Part shown: positions 42,892-50,037 of the stretch, in pieces
Numbering within the stretch: position 1 is the first letter of the stretch
Layout of the letters: the number at the start of each line of letters is the position of its first letter
Source: Candidatus Wolfebacteria bacterium GW2011_GWE2_44_13
GTDB lineage: Bacteria; Patescibacteria; Paceibacteria; UBA6257; UBA9933
Direction: 5' to 3'
DNA: 64,000 bases
NCBI GenBank assembly: GCA_001000675.1
Contig: LCHW01000003.1
Coordinates: 1-64,000, forward strand
The notes under the pieces: generated by a model
Told to the model about the DNA's origin: nothing
What the model saw: only the letters and a program-made list of their open reading frames with translations
Databases searched by the model: none
Program-made: the position numbers and the translations under genes

Positions 42892-43341
42892 TTATTTAGA
42901 ATACTGATATACCGAGCTATCTTGCTTTGCTAAGCTATCGAATATTTTAATTAAATCTTGTGGCAAGTGCTCTTCTTTTGCCAAATACATATCAGCGCCA
43001 TTTTTCTTTGCCTCTTCAATGTCTTTTTTATCAGTGTACCCCGAAAAAACAATCACTTTAATGTGCTTTAGATTCGGGTCTGCTTTTATTGTTCGCAAAA
43101 TACTCATCCCCGCTTCGGAGGTTGTCATTTCTTTACCATCCTTCTTAAACGGCATTACAAGATCTAAAAATACGACGTTGATATTCTTTGTTGAGTCGCG
43201 TAGAATAGCCCATGCTTCATCAACACCCGGCGCAACTTCCAAATGAAATTGTCCTTCAAGGCCATGTAGCCAAAATATATCCTTGAAAAAAATTCTAATG
43301 ACCTCGTTATCGTCAACGAGGAGAATGTTTATTTTATCCAT
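42892..43341 (-). CDS. Single-domain response regulator (receiver only), 149 aa
   Basis: The CheY-like receiver has DD near residue 10, the phospho-acceptor in VVFLDLVMP near 58, the Ser/Thr in VIVFSGYT and the Lys in YLAKEE. There is no output domain; an insertion of about ten residues (FKKDGKEMTTSEAG) follows the acceptor. As first gene of the regulator-ATPase-permease unit it probably controls the transporter by protein contact. A partner kinase is not adjacent; candidates in the window are at 6058 and 59345. Confidence 0.92.
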   Translation of the reverse strand: MDKINILLVDDNEVIRIFFKDIFWLHGLEGQFHLEVAPGVDEAWAILRDSTKNINVVFLDLVMPFKKDGKEMTTSEAGMSILRTIKADPNLKHIKVIVFSGYTDKKDIEEAKKNGADMYLAKEEHLPQDLIKIFDSLAKQDSSVYQYSK

Positions 43342-43424
43342 AAATAATATACGTATGTCACTATTCCTTTTAAGTATACACTAAAATGGCGTTATTGAAC
43401 AATGCATAACTCTTCTTACTCCCA

Positions 43425-43452
43425 TTGAAAACAAATGCGAATGGTCTATACT
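43425..43452 (+). promoter_or_regulatory. Promoter of tRNA-Val
   Basis: TTGAAA (43425-43430), 16 bases and TATACT (43447-43452), 16 bases before the tRNA 5' end. Confidence 0.65.
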
Positions 43453-43468
43453 AAAATATCGTTTACAT

Positions 43469-43542
43469 GGACTCATAGCTCAGCTGGTTAGAGCGTTCGA
43501 TTCACATTCGAGAGGTCACAGGTTCGAATCCTGTTGGGTCCA
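43469..43542 (+). tRNA. tRNA-Val (anticodon CAC)
   Basis: Acceptor GGACTCA/TGGGTCC, anticodon stem TTCGA/TCGAG with loop TTCACAT, T-loop TTCGAAT. Discriminator A, followed by CCC rather than CCA. Confidence 0.95.
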
Positions 43543-43595
43543 CCCGTATTAGAGATGGGAGGTTTGAGATAAGAGATGTGAGACGGAAAATTCGA

Positions 43596-43637
43596 CGGGA
43601 CTCATTATTTCTCTTGGTTCGAATCCAGTAGCGACAC
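43596..43637 (+). pseudogene. tRNA-like 3' fragment after tRNA-Val
   Basis: GGGACTCATTATT followed by TTGGTTCGAATCCAGTAGCGAC looks like an acceptor start and a T-arm plus acceptor end without the middle. No cloverleaf forms. The two parts may derive from different tRNAs. Confidence 0.4.
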
Positions 43638-43689
43638 TAGTTTTTCATAAGGCTATTAAATTTTGCATAAGTAAGCTAATGTATAAAAT

Positions 43690-44145
43690 ATGATACATGT
43701 AGAATTTATCACTCCATCTTCTTTAAATTGGAATACTTTGGGTAGCCAAATATACAACATAGAGGTGAGCATCTTTGGCGAGGAGTCGCTTAGTGAAGAA
43801 ATGATGAGAGATGACATAAATGACCCCGAGGTTACTTTGGTTTTGTTAAAAAAGGATGAATCTATTGTCGGATTTACCTATGCACTTCCTGAAAGCGGTG
43901 GAGTTGCCCGTATCGTTGATACGGTAATTATAAAGGAGCGCCAGAGCAAAGGTCTTATTTCTATGCTCATGACATGCCTAGAGACAGAATTGCGCAAGAA
44001 AGGCTATGAGTATGTCACAAGAGATGCGATGGTTGATAATGGGTATGCGGATAAAATCACGAGAAATTATAGCTCTCGGATTATTGAGACGAGGGACTTT
44101 ATTGGAGAATGGGGTAAGCAAAGGTATTTCAAAATTCGCATTTAA
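43690..44145 (+). CDS. GNAT-family N-acetyltransferase-like protein, 151 aa
   Basis: The order of elements (VTLVLLKKDESIVGFTYALP, then VDTVIIKERQSKGLISMLMTCLETELRKKGY) fits the GNAT fold: beta-4, then a pyrophosphate-binding loop in which Q/R-x2-G-x-I replaces the usual R-x2-G-x-A. Substrate unknown. It follows tRNA-Val by about 150 bases and ends in its own terminator. No Shine-Dalgarno sequence is seen. Confidence 0.78.
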   Translation: MIHVEFITPSSLNWNTLGSQIYNIEVSIFGEESLSEEMMRDDINDPEVTLVLLKKDESIVGFTYALPESGGVARIVDTVIIKERQSKGLISMLMTCLETELRKKGYEYVTRDAMVDNGYADKITRNYSSRIIETRDFIGEWGKQRYFKIRI

Positions 44146-44213
44146 CTAATGGCTAGTTAGCCCCACTTCCAGAAGTCGTCAAAAAGGTTCCAACATCGTC
44201 CCATAGCGCCGAC

Positions 44214-44244
44214 TAAAAAACAACCCACGCAAGTGGGTTGTTTC
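44214..44244 (+). terminator. Terminator of the 43690 gene
   Basis: ACAACCCAC-gcaa-GTGGGTTGT with an A6 run before and TTTCTT after. It lies about 70 bases downstream of the stop. Confidence 0.8.
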
Positions 44245-44255
44245 TTGTATTAAAT

Positions 44256-44367
44256 TAATATATTCAGATAAAGTGCGAGGCACGGGAATATCAATGAGGA
44301 AGCTGTGCAGAAGTACTGCGACCGAATTGATAGGGGCCCGTAACGATGCAATTTGCTGAATATATTA
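44256..44367 (+). repeat. Palindromic element copy 4, downstream of rplL
   Basis: Perfect 12-bp terminal arms TAATATATTCAG/CTGAATATATTA enclose nested stems ACGGG/CCCGT and TATCAAT/ATTGATA and a small GCAG/CTGC hairpin. Conserved boxes GCGAGGC, GAGGAAG, CGACCGAA and GGGGCCC are present. It ends nine bases after the rplL stop codon in operon direction and could act as its 3' end structure. Confidence 0.9.
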
Positions 44368-44376
44368 TATTTAAAT

Positions 44377-44742
44377 TTATTTCAACTCTACTACTGCACC
44401 TACATCTTCCAACTGCTTCTTCAAGGCTTCGGCATCTTCCTTCTTCATGCCTTCCTTTACTGCCTTTGGAGCTGCGTCTACGATATCCTTTGCTTCCTTA
44501 AGACCCAATCCGGTTACTTCTTTTACAACCTTGATTACGTTGATCTTCTGGTCGCCTGCTTCTTTCAAGATAACGTCATATGCAGACTTCTCTTCCTCTT
44601 CAGCTGCTCCTGCTGCTGCGCCTGAACCTGCTGGCATTGATGCTGATACGCCAAACTTTTCTTCCAATACTTTGACCAATTCCGCCAATTCAACAACGGT
44701 CATTGACTCAATCTTTTCGATGATGTCTTTAAACTTTTCCAT
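44377..44742 (-). CDS. rplL: Ribosomal protein bL12 (L7/L12), 121 aa
   Basis: The N-terminal dimerisation region (IIEKIESMTVVELAELVKVLEEKFGVSA), an Ala/Gly-rich hinge (about 35-50) and the C-terminal factor-binding domain (YDVILKEAGDQKINVIKVVKEVTGLGLKEAKDIVDAAPKAVKEG) give a standard L7/L12 stalk protein. It follows rplJ with a palindromic element in between. No Shine-Dalgarno sequence is visible. Confidence 0.98.
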   Translation of the reverse strand: MEKFKDIIEKIESMTVVELAELVKVLEEKFGVSASMPAGSGAAAGAAEEEEKSAYDVILKEAGDQKINVIKVVKEVTGLGLKEAKDIVDAAPKAVKEGMKKEDAEALKKQLEDVGAVVELK

Positions 44743-44779
44743 AAAAATAAATTAATTAATTATTCTACCCCTAAGATGC

Positions 44780-44887
44780 ACATATTTTAATGGAGTGCGA
44801 GGCATGGGAATATCGATGAGGAAGCTGTACAAGAAGTACTGCGCCGAATCGATAGGGGCCCATAACGAAGCAATCCGCAAAATATAC
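44780..44887 (+). repeat. Palindromic element copy 5, between rplJ and rplL
   Basis: Terminal arms ATATTTT/AAAATAT; stems ATGGG/CCCAT, TATCGAT/ATCGATA and GTAC-aagaa-GTAC. Compared with copy 4, both inner stems have changed on both sides so that pairing is kept. It occupies almost the whole rplJ-rplL gap. Confidence 0.9.
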
Positions 44888-44891
44888 AATC

Positions 44892-45392
44892 TTACTTCGA
44901 ACCCATTTCTGCTTTTTGACTAAGTACATACATAAACATACGAATCGGTGCGGCAAGCATACCAACGACCTGTCCAATAAGAACTTCTCGTGATGGCAAC
45001 TGACCAATCTGCTTCGTTGTTTTTGCATCCATGAATACCTTCCCTTCCATGTCATATGCTCCATAGATATCACATCCTTTCTTTTCCTTCGATTTGAAGA
45101 ATTTATAGACAGGGGCTGCAACATCGGAGATATTTGCTGAAGAAAAGATTGTTGCGAGCTGTGTTTCGAATTGTTCTGGGTTGATATCAACTCCTGCCTT
45201 TTCGAGAGACACGCGCAACAGCTTTTTGTTCACAACTCGTACGGTTGATCCGAGGGGACGCAAGGTCTTTTTCAATTCCTTGATATCTTCCACGCCAGTT
45301 CCAGAGAAGTTGATGAACATTAGATTCTTGCTATTCTTTAGCAATTCTTGCGTTTCCGCAATGATTACTTTCTTTTGATCTCTTGTTTTCAT
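44892..45392 (-). CDS. rplJ: Ribosomal protein uL10, 166 aa
   Basis: L10 anchors the L7/L12 stalk to 23S rRNA. KKVIIAETQELLKNSKNLMFINFSGTGVEDIKELKKTLRPLGSTVRVVNKKLLRVSL is the conserved N-terminal globular part, and the C-terminal helix (VLIGQVVGMLAAPIRMFMYVLSQ) binds L12 dimers. An L10 leader lies upstream. Slightly short but complete. Confidence 0.97.
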   Translation of the reverse strand: MKTRDQKKVIIAETQELLKNSKNLMFINFSGTGVEDIKELKKTLRPLGSTVRVVNKKLLRVSLEKAGVDINPEQFETQLATIFSSANISDVAAPVYKFFKSKEKKGCDIYGAYDMEGKVFMDAKTTKQIGQLPSREVLIGQVVGMLAAPIRMFMYVLSQKAEMGSK

Positions 45393-45468
45393 TGTATTCT
45401 GCTTTTTGGTTTTTTAACTTCTCGACCTTTCATACCGTTTCTATATTCCTTCGGTTTTACTCAGGATA

Positions 45469-45632
45469 AATAAAAAACGGCATACCGCCGCAGAATCGTC
45501 CTAAATTAGGAGTTTCCTCGGTAGGGTTTACTCGGTTGAGGCCAGCCCATTTACAATGGGCTGGATCCTCGCTGTTGCAACCGATCGCTTCGCTTTCGGG
45601 CAACGCCGGGACCTACTGTCTACGGTATTGGC
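45469..45632 (-). ncRNA. L10 leader (rplJL autoregulatory mRNA structure)
   Basis: In minus-strand reading ACCGTAGACAGTAGGTCCCGGC pairs around a stem-loop and returns as CCTACCGAGGAAACTCC, the core pattern of the ribosomal protein L10 leader that binds the L10-L12 complex. A strong hairpin CCAGCCCAT...ATGGGCTGG lies between. Near its 3' end CGGC-ggtat-GCCG followed by TTTTTT (about 45475-45495) looks like an attenuator terminator before rplJ. Confidence 0.85.
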
Positions 45633-45635
45633 TCT

Positions 45636-45664
45636 ATAATAGTTTAATGCTGTTCTTTTGTCAA
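45636..45664 (-). promoter_or_regulatory. Promoter of rplJL
   Basis: TTGACA (45659-45664), 17 bases, TATTAT (45636-45641) on the minus strand, just before the L10 leader. The -35 box touches the terminator of the upstream gene. Confidence 0.75.
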
Positions 45665-45694
45665 CAAAAAAGGGCCTCTTGCGAGGCCCTTTGG
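45664..45694 (-). terminator. Terminator of the 45717 gene
   Basis: AAAGGGCCTC-ttgc-GAGGCCCTTT with a T-run into the rplJL promoter on the minus strand. Confidence 0.88.
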
Positions 45695-45716
45695 GAATAT
45701 CTCCCGTGTTTCATAA

Positions 45717-46010
45717 TTACCAGAAGGAAATGATTCCCTCCACGATCGGCTGGATTTTTCCCCTAACCGCAAGTTGATCGGCATGAGAGATAGTCTCCAC
45801 GTTTACCGATGTTGACTTCCCCTCCCGTTTATATTTCCCGACCTTATACCCCGGAACCACTGCGTAGGGATTCCTGCTCCCCCCAGGATGCGCCTGCATG
45901 AACACAACCGTTCTTCCATCATGGAGAATCTCTTGAAGCGATCCCCAATTCACGCTTATGTTTCCTTCGAGACTTCTTCCGGTGGTGTGGCGCAATTTCC
46001 GATTCGCCAT
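45717..46010 (-). CDS. Small hypothetical protein, 97 aa
   Basis: No family is recognised. The protein is basic, beta-rich in appearance and has no membrane segment. It is a single-gene unit with its own promoter (46051-46079), a strong Shine-Dalgarno GAAGGAGA seven bases before ATG, and its own terminator. In this it resembles the unknown genes at 49086 and 49571, with which it also shares an AATCAGCAC-type sequence just after the -10 box. Confidence 0.7.
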   Translation of the reverse strand: MANRKLRHTTGRSLEGNISVNWGSLQEILHDGRTVVFMQAHPGGSRNPYAVVPGYKVGKYKREGKSTSVNVETISHADQLAVRGKIQPIVEGIISFW

Positions 46011-46050
46011 GCGTCTCTCCTTCTTGTTATCGAATTTTTAGTGCTGATTA

Positions 46051-46079
46051 TATTAAACACTATTTTTAATATTTGTCAA
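46051..46079 (-). promoter_or_regulatory. Promoter of the 45717 gene
   Basis: TTGACA (46074-46079), 17 bases, TTAATA (46051-46056), followed by TATAATCAGCAC. The segment ATCAGCAC also follows the promoter of the 49571 gene. Confidence 0.6.
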
Positions 46080-46080
46080 C

Positions 46081-46605
46081 TTATTCTTCAGCCCTCCCAG
46101 CCTCTTCTTTCTTTCTTCTTTTCTTAATCACAACTCCCAAATCCCTGGCAACTGATACGATTGCGGCCTCCCCTTCTTTTGAAACTGTCCATGCAAATAC
46201 CAGTGTCTCTTTTGGTTTATTTTCTGTAATTTCCATAACTTGCGCTATGGTCATTTTTTTTACATACCCTTTCCCTCTATATTCCGGTTTCGTAAATGCG
46301 GCAAATAGATAGAGCGCGTCGTGCGTGTTGCTGTACTCAGTTTTATCAAGTAATTCTTGTTCCGTTATTCGCCGCTCGATAAAATCATTTGCCAATTCTT
46401 TTGACGTCGGGATTACAACTGTCCATGCAATCAGCTCTCCCTGCTCATTTACCGCAAACTTATACGCCGAAGGATGCAACGAAGAAATCTTCTCATAATT
46501 TTCGCGTGTTGCTTTAATCTCTGTGGGGTCATTAAACTGCGCAAAAAATTCGCCTCCTACCTTTAGCACTTCTTCAATATATTTTTCTTTTATAATTTCA
46601 TTCAT
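46081..46605 (-). CDS. GNAT-like acetyltransferase, 174 aa
   Basis: The central part (ALYLFAAFTKPEYRGKGYVKKMTIAQVME) has the R-G-K-G-Y acetyl-CoA pyrophosphate loop of GNAT enzymes, and GELIAWTVVIPTS fits the preceding strands. The end is basic (KKRRKKEEAGRAEE). It overlaps the upstream 46598 gene by eight bases, so translation is coupled. Substrate unknown. Confidence 0.72.
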   Translation of the reverse strand: MNEIIKEKYIEEVLKVGGEFFAQFNDPTEIKATRENYEKISSLHPSAYKFAVNEQGELIAWTVVIPTSKELANDFIERRITEQELLDKTEYSNTHDALYLFAAFTKPEYRGKGYVKKMTIAQVMEITENKPKETLVFAWTVSKEGEAAIVSVARDLGVVIKKRRKKEEAGRAEE

Positions 46606-46939
46606 ATCGTTCGTTCAATTCGCTTAGAATTTCCGCTGGCAATGGTTCACCTATTTTTGTTTTCCCTGGATATCTCCACGCAGAAATAACTCTTCGCTCG
46701 CTTGGCGTCTCCACAATCATAACCCATATTTCTTGATTCCAATCTTCTGTTCCTTTCCCTGTATTTGTCATCGATACTGGTTGCATCAATGCAATTGTGT
46801 TTTCCGCAATGCCCTCTTCTATACGCCGCGGTGTATGTAAAACACGCCGCACTCGTCCTTCGGACAATCGGTAATATTGCATCTTCATCTTTGCGTGACT
46901 AGTCCACTTCAGTGGTTTTATTTTTTTGATTGCAAACAT
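46598..46939 (-). CDS. Hypothetical DUF4258-like protein, 113 aa
   Basis: The start WTSHAKMKMQYYRLSEGRVRRVLHTPRRIEEG recalls DUF4258/BrnT-like small proteins, in which His and a helix-plus-strand layout are typical. Some relatives are toxins, but no antitoxin is encoded beside it; its partner is a GNAT-like protein, a combination that itself occurs in some toxin systems. The similarity is short and the role uncertain. Confidence 0.6.
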   Translation of the reverse strand: MFAIKKIKPLKWTSHAKMKMQYYRLSEGRVRRVLHTPRRIEEGIAENTIALMQPVSMTNTGKGTEDWNQEIWVMIVETPSERRVISAWRYPGKTKIGEPLPAEILSELNERYE

Positions 46940-47062
46940 ATTTTTTTCTACAACGATAAGGACGGAAATGAAATCTTTTGCTATAATTATAGCAAATCAC
47001 ATGCCGTTTATCGGCATCTTCGTGTATACACCTAATTCATTATTGCATCTTTTACTCACCTT

Positions 47063-48982
47063 ATGAATCTATCAAAATTCTTCGCTTCCGCACAATACGT
47101 TCTCCTCGCAATTATTCTTTCGGTTTCGTTTCTCTTGATGTATGATTCGTCACAAAAGGAGGCTGCGATTATGGACGAGCTTGCGCATATTCCTGCGGGA
47201 TATGGGTATGTAAGTGAACTTGATGCGCGTCTTAATCCAGAGCATCCGCCATTAGTCAAAATAGCGGCTGCGTTACCCCTATTATTCCTCGACCTTAACT
47301 TTCCTACCGATAGTACTGCATGGAAAGATGATGTAAACGGACAATGGGTCATGGGGTCGCAATTTCTCTATGAATCCGGCAATGATGCGGATAGAATTCT
47401 TGCAGTATCGCGCCTTGGACCAATAATACTCATGCTTCTTCTCTCTTTGCTCGTGTTCGTATGGTCACGCTCATTGATGGGTTCTTGGTGGGCGCTTCTT
47501 CCAACCACGCTCACTGCGTTTTCTCCGTCCATGCTTGCCCATGGGCACTATGTCACCACCGATGTTGGCGCATCACTTGGTTTTATTTTGGCGATCTACT
47601 TTTTCGGCAAGTTTATGCTGCACAATACGAAAAAGAATCTTGCCTATGCCGGTGTTGCCTATGGTATCGCACAGCTTCTTAAGTTTTCTGCGGTGCTTCT
47701 TATTCCGCTTTTCCTTTTCCTTATCGCAATATTTGTGTTTGTAAAAGCGTTTAATCATCGCGTTTCCCTTCTCTCGAAGCTTGGCTATGTTGTTAACTAT
47801 AGCTTCCGCTATCTTGGCTACCTTGCTGGTATTTTCGCTGTCGGTTATTTCCTTGTGTATTTGGTATATATCCCTATCACAATCAATTATCCGATGGAAA
47901 AACAGAAGTCGGATACTACCTATATCCTTTCTAACTTTGGTGGAGAAAATAACACTATCCCCGAGTGCACTATCACTGCCCCAAAGGCACGCTGCTTAGC
48001 AGACCTTACGATTGCAATGACGACCAATACCATTGCACGTCCGTTTGCACAATACATGCTCGGCGTATTGATGGTTACCCAGCGTGCTGCAGGAGGCGCT
48101 ACCGGATACTTTATGAATGAGGTTTCTAATGCTGGCTGGTGGTACTACTTCCCTGTCGTCTTCTTCTATAAAGAGCCGCTTCCTTCTCTTATCCTTATTG
48201 GATTTGCATTGCTTCTCGGCATTGGGACGTTCCTCAAAAACTTCCGTGGGCCGTCACGTCTCAAAGAACGATTCTTTACGTACGTCAATCTCAATTTTGC
48301 TGAGTTCTCTATGCTCTCGTTTATTGCCTTGTATTGGCTGTACAGCATGAGTAGCCCCCTTAATATCGGAGTTCGCCATGTGCTCCCGACAATTCCGCTA
48401 ATGTATATTCTTACTGCGGGACGGATTAAGCAATGGACACGACAAGAGCTCGATCTTTCGTATGGATTACTACGTAATATACTTACTGTTATTTGGAGCA
48501 CGCTTAAGTCATCCTTTAAAACAGCGATTATCCTCTTCTTCGTACTCTGGTATATCGCTGAAGCGTTTCTTGCTGGCCCTTATTTCATCTCCTATTTTAA
48601 TGAGCTCGCCGATGGCACTCCTAATGGATACCGCATTGTAACCGACTCTAACTATGACTGGGGGCAAGATCTTAAACGTCTCGCAGAGTTTACCGAACAA
48701 AATAATATCTCCAAGATTGCTGTCAATTACTTCGGCGGAGGAAGTCTCCCCTACTATTTTGGCGACAAGGCCGTTGCATGGAACTCTACAATGGGCAATC
48801 CAAAGCAAGAAGGTATTGAGTGGTTTGCTATATCTATTAACAATCTACAAAGCAGTATTGCCCCGATCGTTTCTGACTTGCATCGCAATCCTGAAGATGA
48901 GTACCCTTGGCTTCTCAAAGATAAGTCGCCCTATAGTCCAGATGCTCGAGCTGGAACGTCGATATTTATCTATAAGTTGTGA
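47063..48982 (+). CDS. GT39/PMT-like membrane glycosyltransferase, 639 aa
   Basis: About ten to twelve transmembrane helices and an extracytoplasmic acidic motif MDELAHIPAGYGYV in the first loop (residues about 38-50), followed by NPEHPPLVKI, match the protein-mannosyltransferase superfamily, which transfers sugars from a polyprenyl-phosphate donor. The C-terminal loop (SYFNELADGTPNGYRIVTDSNYDWGQDLKRL) is characteristic of this family in CPR and many other bacteria. Acceptor unknown. TATAAT at 46982 lies about 75 bases upstream. Confidence 0.87.
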   Translation: MNLSKFFASAQYVLLAIILSVSFLLMYDSSQKEAAIMDELAHIPAGYGYVSELDARLNPEHPPLVKIAAALPLLFLDLNFPTDSTAWKDDVNGQWVMGSQFLYESGNDADRILAVSRLGPIILMLLLSLLVFVWSRSLMGSWWALLPTTLTAFSPSMLAHGHYVTTDVGASLGFILAIYFFGKFMLHNTKKNLAYAGVAYGIAQLLKFSAVLLIPLFLFLIAIFVFVKAFNHRVSLLSKLGYVVNYSFRYLGYLAGIFAVGYFLVYLVYIPITINYPMEKQKSDTTYILSNFGGENNTIPECTITAPKARCLADLTIAMTTNTIARPFAQYMLGVLMVTQRAAGGATGYFMNEVSNAGWWYYFPVVFFYKEPLPSLILIGFALLLGIGTFLKNFRGPSRLKERFFTYVNLNFAEFSMLSFIALYWLYSMSSPLNIGVRHVLPTIPLMYILTAGRIKQWTRQELDLSYGLLRNILTVIWSTLKSSFKTAIILFFVLWYIAEAFLAGPYFISYFNELADGTPNGYRIVTDSNYDWGQDLKRLAEFTEQNNISKIAVNYFGGGSLPYYFGDKAVAWNSTMGNPKQEGIEWFAISINNLQSSIAPIVSDLHRNPEDEYPWLLKDKSPYSPDARAGTSIFIYKL

Positions 48983-48985
48983 TAC

Positions 48986-49019
48986 CAAACCCATGCGCCT
49001 TAGGCGCATGGGTTTTTGT
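48986..49019 (+). terminator. Terminator of the GT39-like gene
   Basis: AACCCATGCGCC-tta-GGCGCATGGGTTTTTGTTT, just after the stop. Confidence 0.88.
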
Positions 49020-49047
49020 TTACATCCTTCCTATTATATGGTATTTA
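49019..49047 (+). promoter_or_regulatory. Promoter of the 49086 gene
   Basis: TTTACA (49019-49024), 17 bases, TATTTA (49042-49047). The region after it (AAAAAGTAGCACCATATC) resembles the corresponding region of the 49571 gene. Confidence 0.55.
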
Positions 49048-49085
49048 AAAAGTAGCACCATATCACGATTCAAAGGAGGCAATAT

Positions 49086-49445
49086 ATGCCGCAAGTTTTA
49101 ATTTTAGACAGTACGGGCGGAGCACTTACCGCTCGCAACCTCAAGGATACCCTTGAGACAGCCCTTCACACTATCGTCGCAAAGGAGCTCGGCACAAGCG
49201 ACATTTTACTGGACCCGAGTAAAGTAGGGGTAGTGACAATCCCCTGTAGCATGAATTACTTCGAAGCCGGCCCCACGAGCCAAATCTGCATTATGGTTTT
49301 CGCGCATTGGTCTCAAGAGCGCGAGGACAACCTGGAGTCTGTTCGCGTGCCGCAAATTGCAGCGGGTGTTAGGGAAATTCTCCCCGAGGACATTTGCGGC
49401 GGCGTCTTCGTGCGTCTCGCTCCTGGCGGCTTCGCTAAATTTTAG
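49086..49445 (+). CDS. Small hypothetical protein, 119 aa
   Basis: I do not recognise it. The alternation of strands and helices (VLILDSTGG..., LKDTLETALHTIVAKELG, KVGVVTIPCSMNYFEAG, CIMVFAHWSQER) looks like a small alpha/beta fold, perhaps of the tautomerase or macrophage-inhibitory type, but the usual Pro after Met (position 2) is the only hint. It has a strong AAAGGAGG six bases before ATG and its own promoter and terminator. Confidence 0.68.
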   Translation: MPQVLILDSTGGALTARNLKDTLETALHTIVAKELGTSDILLDPSKVGVVTIPCSMNYFEAGPTSQICIMVFAHWSQEREDNLESVRVPQIAAGVREILPEDICGGVFVRLAPGGFAKF

Positions 49446-49462
49446 CCACAGTCAGCCACACC

Positions 49463-49497
49463 AAAACAGGCTCCTGAAAGGGAGCCTGTATTTTTTT
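49463..49497 (+). terminator. Terminator of the 49086 gene
   Basis: ACAGGCTCC-tgaaag-GGAGCCTGT with a T7 tail. Nearly the same hairpin ends the next gene (49998). Confidence 0.88.
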
Positions 49498-49499
49498 AC

Positions 49500-49528
49500 T
49501 TGCATAACTAATATCTTTATGGTATTAA
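49500..49528 (+). promoter_or_regulatory. Promoter of the 49571 gene
   Basis: TTGCAT (49500-49505), 17 bases, TATTAA (49523-49528), then AATCAGCACACTATC. Spacing and flanks parallel the 49086 promoter. Confidence 0.58.
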
Positions 49529-49570
49529 GAAATCAGCACACTATCTTTCTAGAAAAAGGAGCTTATCCGT

Positions 49571-49981
49571 ATGAGTAAACCCCGCTGTATCACGTGGGAT
49601 CTGGCAGCCACAAGAATCCTCGACGCACTCTCATCGCCCGAAGCAAACAAAGCAGTCGCCGATCTTACAGAATTTCTTACTGGGACTGATGGGCGAAACG
49701 CCATTCATTGCCTCCTTAATTTTACGGGACGGCATATTGTCTTTGCCGAAGTAATAGAGGTTCATCCCGTCATACCCCGCACTGTTTATGCTCTTACGAA
49801 AGTGGGGCTCGTAAAAACTGGCGCATCCTCAACGCTGCCAGGTGGCTTTCCTGAAACAATTCCCATTTCTGCTGCCGAGATAGTTGGAGCTACTATTCAG
49901 TTTGGGAATACAAAGCCCGAGCAAATCATGCCCTGGCTCCTCGCCGAGCTCGATACCATTGCCGCAGAAACGCTCCCATAA
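49571..49981 (+). CDS. Small hypothetical protein, 136 aa
   Basis: No family is recognised. The sequence is soluble, with alternating helices and strands and no Cys pair or membrane segment beyond a single Cys-rich-free core. The start has AAGGAG ten bases upstream. Promoter, leader, Shine-Dalgarno sequence and terminator are all similar to those of the 49086 gene, but the two proteins do not look alike, so the pair appear to be different coding regions in the same expression frame. Confidence 0.68.
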   Translation: MSKPRCITWDLAATRILDALSSPEANKAVADLTEFLTGTDGRNAIHCLLNFTGRHIVFAEVIEVHPVIPRTVYALTKVGLVKTGASSTLPGGFPETIPISAAEIVGATIQFGNTKPEQIMPWLLAELDTIAAETLP

Positions 49982-49997
49982 TCGCATCACGTAACAA

Positions 49998-50032
49998 AAC
50001 AGGCTCCCGAAAGGGAGCCTGCATTTTTTATA
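49998..50032 (+). terminator. Terminator of the 49571 gene
   Basis: ACAGGCTCC-cgaaag-GGAGCCTGC with a T6 tail, almost identical to the hairpin at 49463. Being symmetric, it can also end ftsX on the minus strand. Confidence 0.88.
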
Positions 50033-50037
50033 CTCTT

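Noticed and set aside
44256..44887. Palindromic elements as integron attC sites
   Set aside because: Size and imperfect palindromy are similar, but the RYYYAAC/GTTRRRY core sites are absent, there is no integrase, and copies are not arranged as gene cassettes.
46081..46939. Toxin-antitoxin pair (DUF4258-like plus GNAT-like)
   Set aside because: Neither protein shows convincing toxin residues, no DNA-binding antitoxin is present, and the gene order alone is not enough.
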